Source: Polaribacter sp. IC066 (lineage in GTDB: Bacteria; Bacteroidota; Bacteroidia; Flavobacteriales; Flavobacteriaceae). Taken from it: a stretch of DNA of 47,659 nt. Under the pieces are notes generated by a model that did no database searches, was not told the DNA's origin, and worked only from the letters and a program-made list of their open reading frames with translations. The position numbers were made by a program, and so were the translations under genes. Location: contig NZ_VORR01000034.1 in NCBI RefSeq assembly GCF_007997085.1, forward strand, positions 1-47,659, in the 5' to 3' direction. Of this stretch, positions 34,345-42,599 are shown in pieces (within the stretch, counting starts at the first letter, position 1; each line of letters starts with the position of its first letter).

Positions 34345-37300
34345 TTAAAATGCAACATTTAAACCAACAGAAATAATTCTTGAAGGATTAAAATCGTTTC
34401 CGGATGGAGTTCCTGATAAATTGTATTGAGGATCTAAACCATCTCTCTTACTCTTTAAGAACAAGTTTTCACCAGTTATAGAAAGTCTTAAATTATCTAA
34501 ACCCAATTTACCAGTAACTAAACTCTCAAAATTGTATCCTAAATTAGCATTTTTTATTGCCAAGAAAGAAGCATCTGTTAAAAACCTTGTAGATTGCCCT
34601 CTTACTAAATCTGCATTTCCACTTTCTAACCTTGGTACACCTGTAATGTCTCCTGGTTGACGCCATGCATTTACAATATCTGGATGATATGATCTACCAA
34701 AAGCCCCACTATGCATCATTGAAGAATATGCACCGTCTAAAAAAGTACCACCAATACCGTAAGTAACCAAAACGTTTAAATCAAAACCTTTGTAGGTAAA
34801 GCTGTTCGTAATAGACCCTAAAAGATCTGGAAGCGTACTATCGCCTGTGTACGCTCTTTCTGTATCTTGCCAATCATTTGTAGTTTCTTGAACACCATTT
34901 ACATCAAAAACAGGAACACTGTTACCATCCTCATCAAATTCGAACATTTTAAATAATTGATCACCATTTGCTGGGTCTACCCCTGCTGTATGTAATAAAA
35001 AGAAATCGAATCTAGATCTACCAACTTCCCATCTTTTAGATCCATTAATAAAAGGATCTGGTAAGCTTGTAATTTCATTTTTAAATGTTGATGCTTGTAA
35101 AGTTACATCCCATTTAAAATCATTGTTTTTTATTAAATGTGCAGTTAAACCAAGCTCCCATCCAGAATTATACATATCTGCAATGTTTGCAGGAAATGAA
35201 TTTAATCCGTTACTCAATGCTATCGGCAAATCATTTAAAAGATCTGATGAATTTCTCTTATAGTATTCAATAGAACCATCTATAAAATTATTAAATAAAG
35301 CAAATTCTAAAGCTATATCCCAACTTTCAACTGTTTCCCATTGCAAACCAGCATTCCCAATTTCTGTCCATAAAATTGCAGGGCTACCTGCATTAGAAGT
35401 TAAATCATAACGTGGCTGCGATAAGAAAAAATCGCCTAAATCATCGTTACCTACTTCACCATAAGATGCTCTTAATTTTAATTTATTGACAAATGATACA
35501 TCTTTCATAAAATCTTCTTGATCTATACGCCAAGATGTACCTACAGAATAAAAAGTACCCCATCTAGCATCTGCACTAAAAACAGAAGAAGCATCAGTTC
35601 TTACCGAAGCACTGATATAATACTTACTATCAAAGTTATAATTTGCTCTTAAAAAATAACCTTCAATTGTTTTATTCGTGGTAGAACCACCAATACCGTT
35701 TACAGTTGCGAAGTTGTCAAATTCATAAATTCCTTCAGCGGTTTGCTCAATGGCTCTGCCGTTCATTGAAGAAAAAATTCTCTCAAAACTATCATGCCCT
35801 GCGGTAATATCTAGATTGTGTACATCATTAAAACTTTTAGAATATGTTAAAAGTTGCGTAAAATTTCTTACTTCTCTCCTAGATCTTGTCTCACTATATC
35901 TACCAGTTGGTTGTGCGTCACCAATAATATTATTTTCATACTCTTTACTAAGTAGTTCATTAATATCTCTACCATAGTTTACTCTAAACTTAAGACCTTC
36001 TGCTAATTTAAAATCTGCATAATATCTAAAACCGTAGGTATTATTTCTGGTACGCTCATCGTTTAATAAAAGCTCTTGTAAAGCATGACGACCTTGATTA
36101 ATTGGTCTTGAACCAATATTGAATTCAGAATACCCTTCTCCATTATCAAAAATAGGATTCCCAGAGGCATCTCGCACTAAATTTCCTTGTAAATCATTTA
36201 CAAACACAGGGTAAATTGAACCAATACCTCTTGCAAAACTAAAAGGATTCACAATACTACCAGAACCTGCCGATGTAGGTCCTGTAGATTCTGCTATCGT
36301 AATGTTAGCACTACCTCCCATACTTACCCAATCGTTTAATTCAAAATCTGCATTTAAACGAGTTGTTAAACGATCAAAACCAGTTGTAACAATATACCCT
36401 TCTTCTTCTAAATAAGAAGCAGAGAAAAACACTTTATGTTTGTCGCCACCGGCGGACACGTTTACATTATAATTATTTCTGATACCAACTTTATCTAACT
36501 CGTCATACCAGCTTAAACTTTTATAAATTAAATTTGCATTTGGATTTAATTTACCGTCTACACCTACAATTTGGTCGTTTGGCACATCAAAAGGATTGTA
36601 CCCTAAACTGTTATAAATATTTGCTGAAGCAAAAGCAGGATCGCCACCACCAGCGCTTGAATTTCTTAAAGATTCCCACATAGTCTCGTAATATTGACCT
36701 GGAGTAACTTCATCATAAAAAGGAATTCCTTGACTTACGACACCGCCAGAATATGAAAATGATGCTTTTATAGCACCTTTAGAACCACTTTTAGTTGTAA
36801 TTAAAATAACGCCATTTGCTGCTCTAGAACCATAAAGCGAAGTTGAAGCTGCATCTTTTAGAATTGTGAAAGAAGCAATATCTTCTTGATTAATTGTATT
36901 TAAATTACCCTCATATTGCATACCATCAACAATATAAAGTGGCGTAGAATTACCATTTAGTGTACCTACACCACGAATTACAATACCTGGAGAAGAACCT
37001 GGTTGCCCAGAAGCTGATGTAAATTGAACACCAGTAGCTTTACCTTCTATTGCGGCAATTGGTGAAGTTACATTTCTTAACGCTAAATCTTTAGCACCTA
37101 CAACGCTTGCAGATCCAGTAAATGCTTCTAGAGTAGAGGTACCAAAAGCTACCACAACCACTTCATCTAAAACATTAGCATCCTCTTTCATAGAGACATT
37201 CATAGTATTTGAATCTCCAACAGTTTTTTCTAGCATTTTATATCCAAGATATCTAAAAACTATAATATCACCTGTTTTTGCTATGATAGCGTATTTTCCG

Positions 37301-37470
37301 CTAAAATCAGTCTCTGTACCAGTTTTAGTACCTTTAACTACAATACTTACCCCAGGTAAAGACCCTGATTGGTCTGTAACAACTCCCGTAACAGTTTTTT
37401 GCTGGGAGAAGGAAGTTTGTACAAAAAACGCTAGTAACAGCGTTAAAATTCCAGTAAACTTTGTTTTCAT
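34345..37470 (-). CDS. SusC/RagA-family TonB-dependent transporter
   Basis: A 1041-residue outer-membrane barrel from the ATG at 37470; an upstream ATG at 37500 would put ten polar residues before the signal peptide. Signal peptide to about residue 23 (TSFSQ), then a carboxypeptidase-like domain 'TVTGVVTDQSGSLPGVSIVV', the TonB-box region 'LDEVVVVAFG' and the plug ('LYIVDGMQYEGNLNTINQED', 'SLYGSRAANGVILITTKSG'). The 22-strand barrel ends in 'PSRIISVGLNVAF', with a terminal Phe. It imports oligosaccharides with SusD. No SusR, HTCS or sigma/anti-sigma gene is adjacent, so control must come from elsewhere. Confidence 0.96.
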   Translation of the reverse strand: MKTKFTGILTLLLAFFVQTSFSQQKTVTGVVTDQSGSLPGVSIVVKGTKTGTETDFSGKYAIIAKTGDIIVFRYLGYKMLEKTVGDSNTMNVSMKEDANVLDEVVVVAFGTSTLEAFTGSASVVGAKDLALRNVTSPIAAIEGKATGVQFTSASGQPGSSPGIVIRGVGTLNGNSTPLYIVDGMQYEGNLNTINQEDIASFTILKDAASTSLYGSRAANGVILITTKSGSKGAIKASFSYSGGVVSQGIPFYDEVTPGQYYETMWESLRNSSAGGGDPAFASANIYNSLGYNPFDVPNDQIVGVDGKLNPNANLIYKSLSWYDELDKVGIRNNYNVNVSAGGDKHKVFFSASYLEEEGYIVTTGFDRLTTRLNADFELNDWVSMGGSANITIAESTGPTSAGSGSIVNPFSFARGIGSIYPVFVNDLQGNLVRDASGNPIFDNGEGYSEFNIGSRPINQGRHALQELLLNDERTRNNTYGFRYYADFKLAEGLKFRVNYGRDINELLSKEYENNIIGDAQPTGRYSETRSRREVRNFTQLLTYSKSFNDVHNLDITAGHDSFERIFSSMNGRAIEQTAEGIYEFDNFATVNGIGGSTTNKTIEGYFLRANYNFDSKYYISASVRTDASSVFSADARWGTFYSVGTSWRIDQEDFMKDVSFVNKLKLRASYGEVGNDDLGDFFLSQPRYDLTSNAGSPAILWTEIGNAGLQWETVESWDIALEFALFNNFIDGSIEYYKRNSSDLLNDLPIALSNGLNSFPANIADMYNSGWELGLTAHLIKNNDFKWDVTLQASTFKNEITSLPDPFINGSKRWEVGRSRFDFFLLHTAGVDPANGDQLFKMFEFDEDGNSVPVFDVNGVQETTNDWQDTERAYTGDSTLPDLLGSITNSFTYKGFDLNVLVTYGIGGTFLDGAYSSMMHSGAFGRSYHPDIVNAWRQPGDITGVPRLESGNADLVRGQSTRFLTDASFLAIKNANLGYNFESLVTGKLGLDNLRLSITGENLFLKSKRDGLDPQYNLSGTPSGNDFNPSRIISVGLNVAF

Positions 37471-38098
37471 TGTGTAATTTTTTGAATTAATATTTATCAA
37501 AAATGCTCAATTAATCCTGAACTAAAAAACATTACCCTCATAAACTCTGCTATTTTTAACGGTAATAAATAAGACTAAATTATTGTTTTTCTTTAAAAAA
37601 TGTTAAAAAAACCTCTAATTTGAGTTAAAAAACAGTTAATTCGTTACGTTTTTTTTAAATTTCTTGAATTTCGTAAAAAAATTAAAGTGTAAAACTTTGC
37701 TAAAAACAAGCGTATAATTTGTAAAAAACTTATTTTCTGAGAATAGCAATATCAAATTTAGAGCAATCAACAAATTATTTACGCAACCAACATTTAAAAA
37801 ACACCAGATAAAGCTAAGGTAAATTGCTCTGCATATTTTAACTGATAAGATGTGATAGAAGTATAAATAACTCTGATATAATACTATCGAAAGCTCTAAA
37901 AGAAATCATTTTGATATTCAGAAATTTATGAATTAAAATATTGAATCTAAATCCCGCTAAATGCTAAACAATTTCAACACATTAAGCGGGATATATATTT
38001 TTCCAATGGTTTTTAACTAAAAATTTTAGAATTGAGTTTTACCGTTAAAAAAACAGCTTTATCTCTCTTATTAAGTTTGAATATGTAATTTGTTACAT
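37471..38098. other. Intergenic region upstream of susC
   Basis: AT-rich DNA that must hold the susC promoter. No clear TTG/TAnnTTTG pair was found. It also contains repeat copy C and the hairpin at 37951-37992. No gene seen. Confidence 0.5.
37896..37992. repeat. Dispersed repeat copy C ending in a GC-rich hairpin
   Basis: AAATCCCGCTAAATGCTAAA (from 37950) matches the core of copies A and B. The upstream 50 bp align more loosely. ATCCCGCTAAATG (37951-37963) pairs with CATTAAGCGGGAT (37980-37992), one mismatch, followed by ATATATTTTT, so this copy could end a plus-strand transcript. Confidence 0.45.
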
Positions 38099-38803
38099 TT
38101 AATCTTGCAGTGCAAAAACTTGTTTTAGCAAAGAAGTATTTCTTAAACCCACTTTTTCTCGTATTCCTTTTTCTTCAACTTCAATCATTGTAAACACACC
38201 TTGTAAAGCTTGGTCTGTAACGTATTTTGTTAAATCAGGATTTATACTTTTCACAAAAGGGATGGCGTTATACTTTGTAATTAATACACTCCAAACTTTA
38301 TCTGCACCAACTTTTGAAAACGAATTACGAATAACGGGCGTAAAACTGTTGTATAAACTTTCGTTTGTTTTTGATTTTAAATAGGTAGTTGCCGCATTTT
38401 CATCACCTAATAAAATGTTTTTTGCATCGTTAAAAGAAATTTCTTTTACAGCATTTACAAAAATCGGAGTTGCAGTTTTTACCGCATCTTCAGCAGCTCT
38501 ATTCAAGGCTTTAATTCCTTCATCGGCTAGATTACCTAGACCAATTTTTCGCAAGGCATTATCGACCGCTTGCAATTCTTGTGGTACTAAAATTTTAACC
38601 AATTCATTTTTATAAAAACCATCTTTAGAGGTTAGTTTGGCCACCTGATTTTTGATTCCGTTATCTAAAGCCTGTCTTAAACCATTGCCTATTTGCTCTT
38701 GAGACAGGCCTGTATTACTAGGCAATTGGCTTACTACCCTTTGTAATTCTGCACAACCTGCAAACTGAATTGCTACTGCTAAAATTAAAAATCTTTTTAT
38801 CAT
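38099..38803 (-). CDS. DUF4197 family lipoprotein
   Basis: A 234-residue protein with lipobox FAGC (Cys17) and a nearly all-helical mature part. It carries the DUF4197 pattern: 'SQEQIGNGLRQALDNGIKNQ', 'FYKNELVKILVPQELQAVDN', 'LNRAAEDAVKTATPIFVNAV', 'VTDQALQGVFTMIEVEEKGI' and the end 'LRNTSLLKQVFALQD'. The family has no known function. A truncated copy of its last quarter lies at 32162-32362, beyond the susCD genes. It is transcribed with the small Cys-rich gene upstream or alone. Confidence 0.9.
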   Translation of the reverse strand: MIKRFLILAVAIQFAGCAELQRVVSQLPSNTGLSQEQIGNGLRQALDNGIKNQVAKLTSKDGFYKNELVKILVPQELQAVDNALRKIGLGNLADEGIKALNRAAEDAVKTATPIFVNAVKEISFNDAKNILLGDENAATTYLKSKTNESLYNSFTPVIRNSFSKVGADKVWSVLITKYNAIPFVKSINPDLTKYVTDQALQGVFTMIEVEEKGIREKVGLRNTSLLKQVFALQD

Positions 38804-38854
38804 GATATATCTAATCTATTTCTTCTTTGAACCCAAAAAGAGATGTAAGTCATA

Positions 38855-39004
38855 TTATTTAAAAGAATCTGTCTTTTTATCATATCCGTAAGCACAATGT
38901 TTACAGCCGTTTTTGCAACAATACCCTCTTTTTAAATGATATTTTTCAGTAAAAACCTTGTAACCTTCTTTCGTTAAGTAAAAATCGTCTTTCTCTAATT
39001 CCAT
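38855..39004 (-). CDS. DUF5522-like small Cys-rich protein
   Basis: A 49-residue protein. It reads 'MELEKDDFYLTKEGYKVFTE' then 'KYHLKRGYCCKNGCKHCAYG' and 'YDKKTDSFK'. The four cysteines (Cys-Cys-x3-Cys-x2-Cys) would suit a metal site or iron-sulfur cluster. The family DUF5522, with the 'YHLxRGYCCxxGCxHCPYGY' core, is widespread in Flavobacteriia. Here Ala replaces the usual Pro after the last Cys. Function unknown. It sits 59 bp after the DUF4174 gene on the same strand. Confidence 0.88.
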   Translation of the reverse strand: MELEKDDFYLTKEGYKVFTEKYHLKRGYCCKNGCKHCAYGYDKKTDSFK

Positions 39005-39063
39005 TCTTTGTATAAATATAAAGCAAAAATAATGGTTTAAAGTTTAACCCAAAAACTAACAAT

Positions 39064-39486
39064 CTAATTTTTGGTATTAACTTCTACTCTTCTCATTGGC
39101 ATTCCGTCTATAATTGCAAATAATTTTTCGAGATCTAAAACAACTGCTTGTTTCATTTTAACACCACCATCTAAACCTATTAAAATTACTTGATACTCAT
39201 TTGCCGTATCTCCATAACGATCAAACAAATACGTTGATACACTCCAAACTTCGTCAAAATTTTGGCTGAATGATTTTGGCGTAAACCTGTAAATTTCTAG
39301 TTTTCTTTCGCACAAACCTTTTTTATCTTTTTCTAAAATTTTTAGCTGCTTTTTTAAGACCTCTGCGTTCTCTTCTTTTGAAAAAATAAGCAGCACTCTA
39401 TTTTTCCATGCATGCTTTTCTAAATCTTGACCAAAAATCGTTGAATGTATCAGTAACAAAATGCCTAAAATAAGGTGTACTTTCAT
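39064..39486 (-). CDS. DUF4174 family exported protein
   Basis: A 140-residue protein with a signal peptide (1-19, STIFG-QD) and a compact alpha/beta domain of thioredoxin-like size. 'HAWKNRVLLIFSKEENAEVL', 'CERKLEIYRFTP', 'EYQVILIGLDGGVKMKQ' and 'LEKLFAIIDGMPMRRVE' match the DUF4174 pattern, including the final IDxMPMR. There is no CxxC motif, so thiol chemistry is unlikely. It starts 1 bp after the CocE-type gene and is therefore translationally linked to it. Confidence 0.85.
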   Translation of the reverse strand: MKVHLILGILLLIHSTIFGQDLEKHAWKNRVLLIFSKEENAEVLKKQLKILEKDKKGLCERKLEIYRFTPKSFSQNFDEVWSVSTYLFDRYGDTANEYQVILIGLDGGVKMKQAVVLDLEKLFAIIDGMPMRRVEVNTKN

Positions 39487-39487
39487 G

Positions 39488-41410
39488 TTATTCTTTTAAC
39501 ACAGAAAACTCAATGCTAGAATCTGTAAAAACCGTGTGCGTTTGTGTTTTAAAGTCTTTTTCATCTGCCTTATAGATGTTATCTACATAGGTCTGCGGAT
39601 TTAAATCGATTAAAGGAAACCAAGTACTTTGCACTTGAACTTGTACTTTATGTCCTTTTTTAAACGTGTGAAAAACGTCTTGTAACTTAATATTTACGTC
39701 GGTTTTTTTATTGGCGATAAAAGGTTCTGGAAACTCAAAACTATTTCTAAAACGACCTCGCATTACTTCACTTCTAACCATTAAATGATAATTACTCATT
39801 TTTAAATGATCTTGTAATTTATCGTTGTTTTCTTCTGTATCTGAAGGATGTACATCTACCACTTTTACAATCCAATCTGCTGCAGTTCCTGTAGTAGCAA
39901 CTTTTAATTTTGCCAAAATATCACCAGCCAATGTAAAATCTTCGGATAAAATATCGGTTTCAAAAACTAACACATCGGGTCTTCTTGCCGCAAAACGCTG
40001 ATCATCTGTCATGTATTTTCTTGGCGTAAAAACTGTTTTAATATCTTCTGAATACGGAACAGGTCTTTTAATATCACTAATAAATTGTATTTGTTGGATA
40101 GATTTTTTATCCGCAGTTAACTCTTGATTTTCTGATAAAAACCAATCTTGTTTTACGGTATTTTTTGGCGGCCAAGCCTCGTAACTTTTCCATTCTTTTC
40201 TGCCAGAATCATAGACATAGGCCTCTGGCAAACCAGAATTTTTATCACCTTTTCCTTTTAAGAAATGATTAAAAAACTTTGTTTCAATATTTGTTTGAAA
40301 CTTTAAGGAAATAGAATCGCCAAAATAATAATTACCTACCGAATTTGTAACGCCAGAACTTGCCCATTTTCCGTGATCCCAAGGACCAAAAACCATGGTA
40401 TTATTATTATCTTTTCCGTTTTTTTCAATTCCTTTATACGTTTCTAGAGGGCCATATAAATCTTCTGCATCAAACCAACCACCAACAATCATGGTAGCTA
40501 CAGAACTTGGTACTTTATCCAAGTGCTGAATAATACCTTTGCTCTGCCAAACAGAATCATAGTTTGGGTGTTCGGTAATTTCTTTCCAGAAAAAATCATT
40601 GATCTTATCTTTAGAAGCAGTTGCATTTACATCTAATTTATCATATTGAAAATATTCGTTTAAATTTTTTAAAGGACCTTTATCCAAGAAAAACTGATAT
40701 TGATCTTGTGAATTCATTTTAGGCAAAGAATACCAAGCAGAATCTGTTGGGGTGTCTTTATAGGTTCCGAAAAGTGGAATTGCTCTAAAATAACTTAATA
40801 AAAAAGCACCATTATGATGAAAATCATCAAAAAAGAAATCACCAATACACGCTTGTGGAGAGGCTGCTTTTAAGGCAGGATGTGCATCTATGGCAGAAAT
40901 AGTTGCATAATGCCCAGGATATGAAATACCCCAAGTACCAACATTACCATTGTTATTTTCTACATTCTTCACCAACCAATCAATCGTATCGTACGTATCT
41001 GATACTTCATCAGATTGATTTTCTTTTTTATTCGGAATGTAAGCACGCATATTATCATAAACTCCTTCACTCATCCAACGACCACGAACGTCTTGATACA
41101 CCACAATATTACCTTCTTTCATTAAATGAATATTCGGACTAATTTTAGTTTTCATGCCCTCTCCATAAGGTCTAGAACTATAAGGAGTTCTTTGCATTAA
41201 AATAGGATATTCTTTGCTTTTATCTATTGGTGCGTATATTGTTGTGTGCAACTTAACGCCATCTCTCATAACAATATTTATTTCTTGTTTGCTATAATTA
41301 TCAACAACATAGGTATCTTTTTTTTCTTCTTTTCCTTCTTTTTCTGCTGATGAATTACAGGCTGTAAAAAGAAAAAAACTAAAAATCGATAGGATAAAAT
41401 ATTTTTTCAT
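39488..41410 (-). CDS. CocE/NonD-family alpha/beta hydrolase lipoprotein (X-Pro dipeptidyl-peptidase S15 type)
   Basis: A 640-residue lipoprotein (lipobox FTAC, Cys18) with an alpha/beta hydrolase domain. 'VMRDGVKLHTTIYAPIDKSK' opens the domain. The nucleophile elbow is 'GTWGISYPGHYAT' with Ser163. 'GGWFDAEDLYGPLETY' carries the probable acid and 'FGPWDHGKW' the catalytic His. The C-terminal jelly roll (about 430-640, 'LKVATTGTAADWIVKVVDVH') is that of the family. Members act as glutaryl-7-ACA acylases, cocaine esterases or Xaa-Pro peptidases, and the substrate here is open. Confidence 0.92.
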   Translation of the reverse strand: MKKYFILSIFSFFLFTACNSSAEKEGKEEKKDTYVVDNYSKQEINIVMRDGVKLHTTIYAPIDKSKEYPILMQRTPYSSRPYGEGMKTKISPNIHLMKEGNIVVYQDVRGRWMSEGVYDNMRAYIPNKKENQSDEVSDTYDTIDWLVKNVENNNGNVGTWGISYPGHYATISAIDAHPALKAASPQACIGDFFFDDFHHNGAFLLSYFRAIPLFGTYKDTPTDSAWYSLPKMNSQDQYQFFLDKGPLKNLNEYFQYDKLDVNATASKDKINDFFWKEITEHPNYDSVWQSKGIIQHLDKVPSSVATMIVGGWFDAEDLYGPLETYKGIEKNGKDNNNTMVFGPWDHGKWASSGVTNSVGNYYFGDSISLKFQTNIETKFFNHFLKGKGDKNSGLPEAYVYDSGRKEWKSYEAWPPKNTVKQDWFLSENQELTADKKSIQQIQFISDIKRPVPYSEDIKTVFTPRKYMTDDQRFAARRPDVLVFETDILSEDFTLAGDILAKLKVATTGTAADWIVKVVDVHPSDTEENNDKLQDHLKMSNYHLMVRSEVMRGRFRNSFEFPEPFIANKKTDVNIKLQDVFHTFKKGHKVQVQVQSTWFPLIDLNPQTYVDNIYKADEKDFKTQTHTVFTDSSIEFSVLKE

Positions 41411-41812
41411 GGGTAGATTAATTTTTTTTGCTAAAACTACAAAACAAAAAAGAATTATGTAGAAAATGAACTGTTAAAATGGTTTTGGTCTTTTTTATCT
41501 TTTTTTTGTTCTAGAAATGGCTATTCTAAAAACGTAACATTCCAGCTTTTTTTATTTCATCAAAATAAAAACCAACAGAAGCTCTAAAATAAATATTAGA
41601 AAATTAGTTTCAATTAAAAAACGAGACTTCGCTAAATATTTGCACGAATGTTGCGTGTAAAATAAGTTTAGCCTACCGCACCAAAAGAAGGCTCAACTAA
41701 CAATTTTGATTTTATAAATTCACTATTTATTAAAATTGAATTTCACTAATAAAAAACGGATATTGTACTGATCAATTTTATTAGTACTTTTACCCAAAAC
41801 CAGTCTTTTTAT
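41411..41812. other. Divergent intergenic region, CocE gene / cdaA
   Basis: No gene seen. The only clear signal is the cdaA promoter at 41763-41792. Confidence 0.5.
41763..41792 (+). promoter_or_regulatory. cdaA promoter
   Basis: TTG (41763-41765), 19 bp, TACTTTTA (41785-41792): close to the flavobacterial TTG-N17-23-TAnnTTTG consensus, with one mismatch. The ATG is 20 bp downstream. Confidence 0.6.
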
Positions 41813-42589
41813 ATGTTAGATTTTGTGCCTTTTTCTTTTTTAGATGTGCTAGATATTTTGCTAGTTGCCCTACTTCTCTATTATATTTATAAATTATTAA
41901 AAGGGACGGTAGCCATCAATATTTTTATCGGAATTGCACTAATATTCCTTATTTGGAAAATAACACAAGCGCTAAATATGGAAATGTTAAGCGGTATTTT
42001 AGGCTATTTACTGTCTGGTGGTGTTATTGCGCTCATTATTGTCTTTCAGCAAGAAATTAGAAAATTTTTATTGATGATCGGCACTACTAATTTTTCTAAT
42101 AAAAAGAGTTTTTTAAAACAATTAAAATTTTTACAATCAGAGATTACCTCTGAAGTAGACACCGATAAAATTTTAAAAGCTTGTAGCAATATGTCTAAAA
42201 CTAAAACGGGTGCTTTACTTGTAATTGAGCGCACAAACAGTTTAGACTTTTTAATAAATACGGGTGATATAATGAATGCGCTTGTAAACGAAGTTATTCT
42301 AGAAAGCATCTTCTTTAAAAACAGCCCTTTACACGATGGCGCAACAATTATTCGAGATAATTATGTTGTTGCAACTCGTGTTATTTTACCTATTTCTGAT
42401 AGCACAAAAATACCTGCAAGATTTGGTTTAAGACACAGAGCTGCTATTGGTGCAAGTGAAAAGACTGATGCTGTTTGCTTATTAGTTTCTGAAGAAACTG
42501 GCGAAATTTCTTATATAAAAGATGGCGAATTTGTTTTGTACACAACTTTAGATGAGTTAAACGAAAAGCTTAAAAGTGATTTGATGTAG
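41813..42589 (+). CDS. cdaA: Diadenylate cyclase CdaA
   Basis: A 258-residue membrane enzyme that makes c-di-AMP from two ATP. Three N-terminal helices (about 10-28, 34-50, 56-76) precede the DAC domain. 'NSPLHDGATIIRDNYV' carries the metal-binding Asp175-Gly-Ala, and 'ARFGLRHRAAIGASEKTDAV' carries Arg207-His-Arg209 for the phosphates. 'SEETGEISYIKDGEF' follows. It fits the single-gene CdaA type common in Bacteroidetes, controlling turgor, potassium and cell wall. The common neighbour folP is not next to it here. It converges with the ABC exporter across 10 bp. Confidence 0.96.
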   Translation: MLDFVPFSFLDVLDILLVALLLYYIYKLLKGTVAINIFIGIALIFLIWKITQALNMEMLSGILGYLLSGGVIALIIVFQQEIRKFLLMIGTTNFSNKKSFLKQLKFLQSEITSEVDTDKILKACSNMSKTKTGALLVIERTNSLDFLINTGDIMNALVNEVILESIFFKNSPLHDGATIIRDNYVVATRVILPISDSTKIPARFGLRHRAAIGASEKTDAVCLLVSEETGEISYIKDGEFVLYTTLDELNEKLKSDLM

Positions 42590-42599
42590 TAAAAATCTA

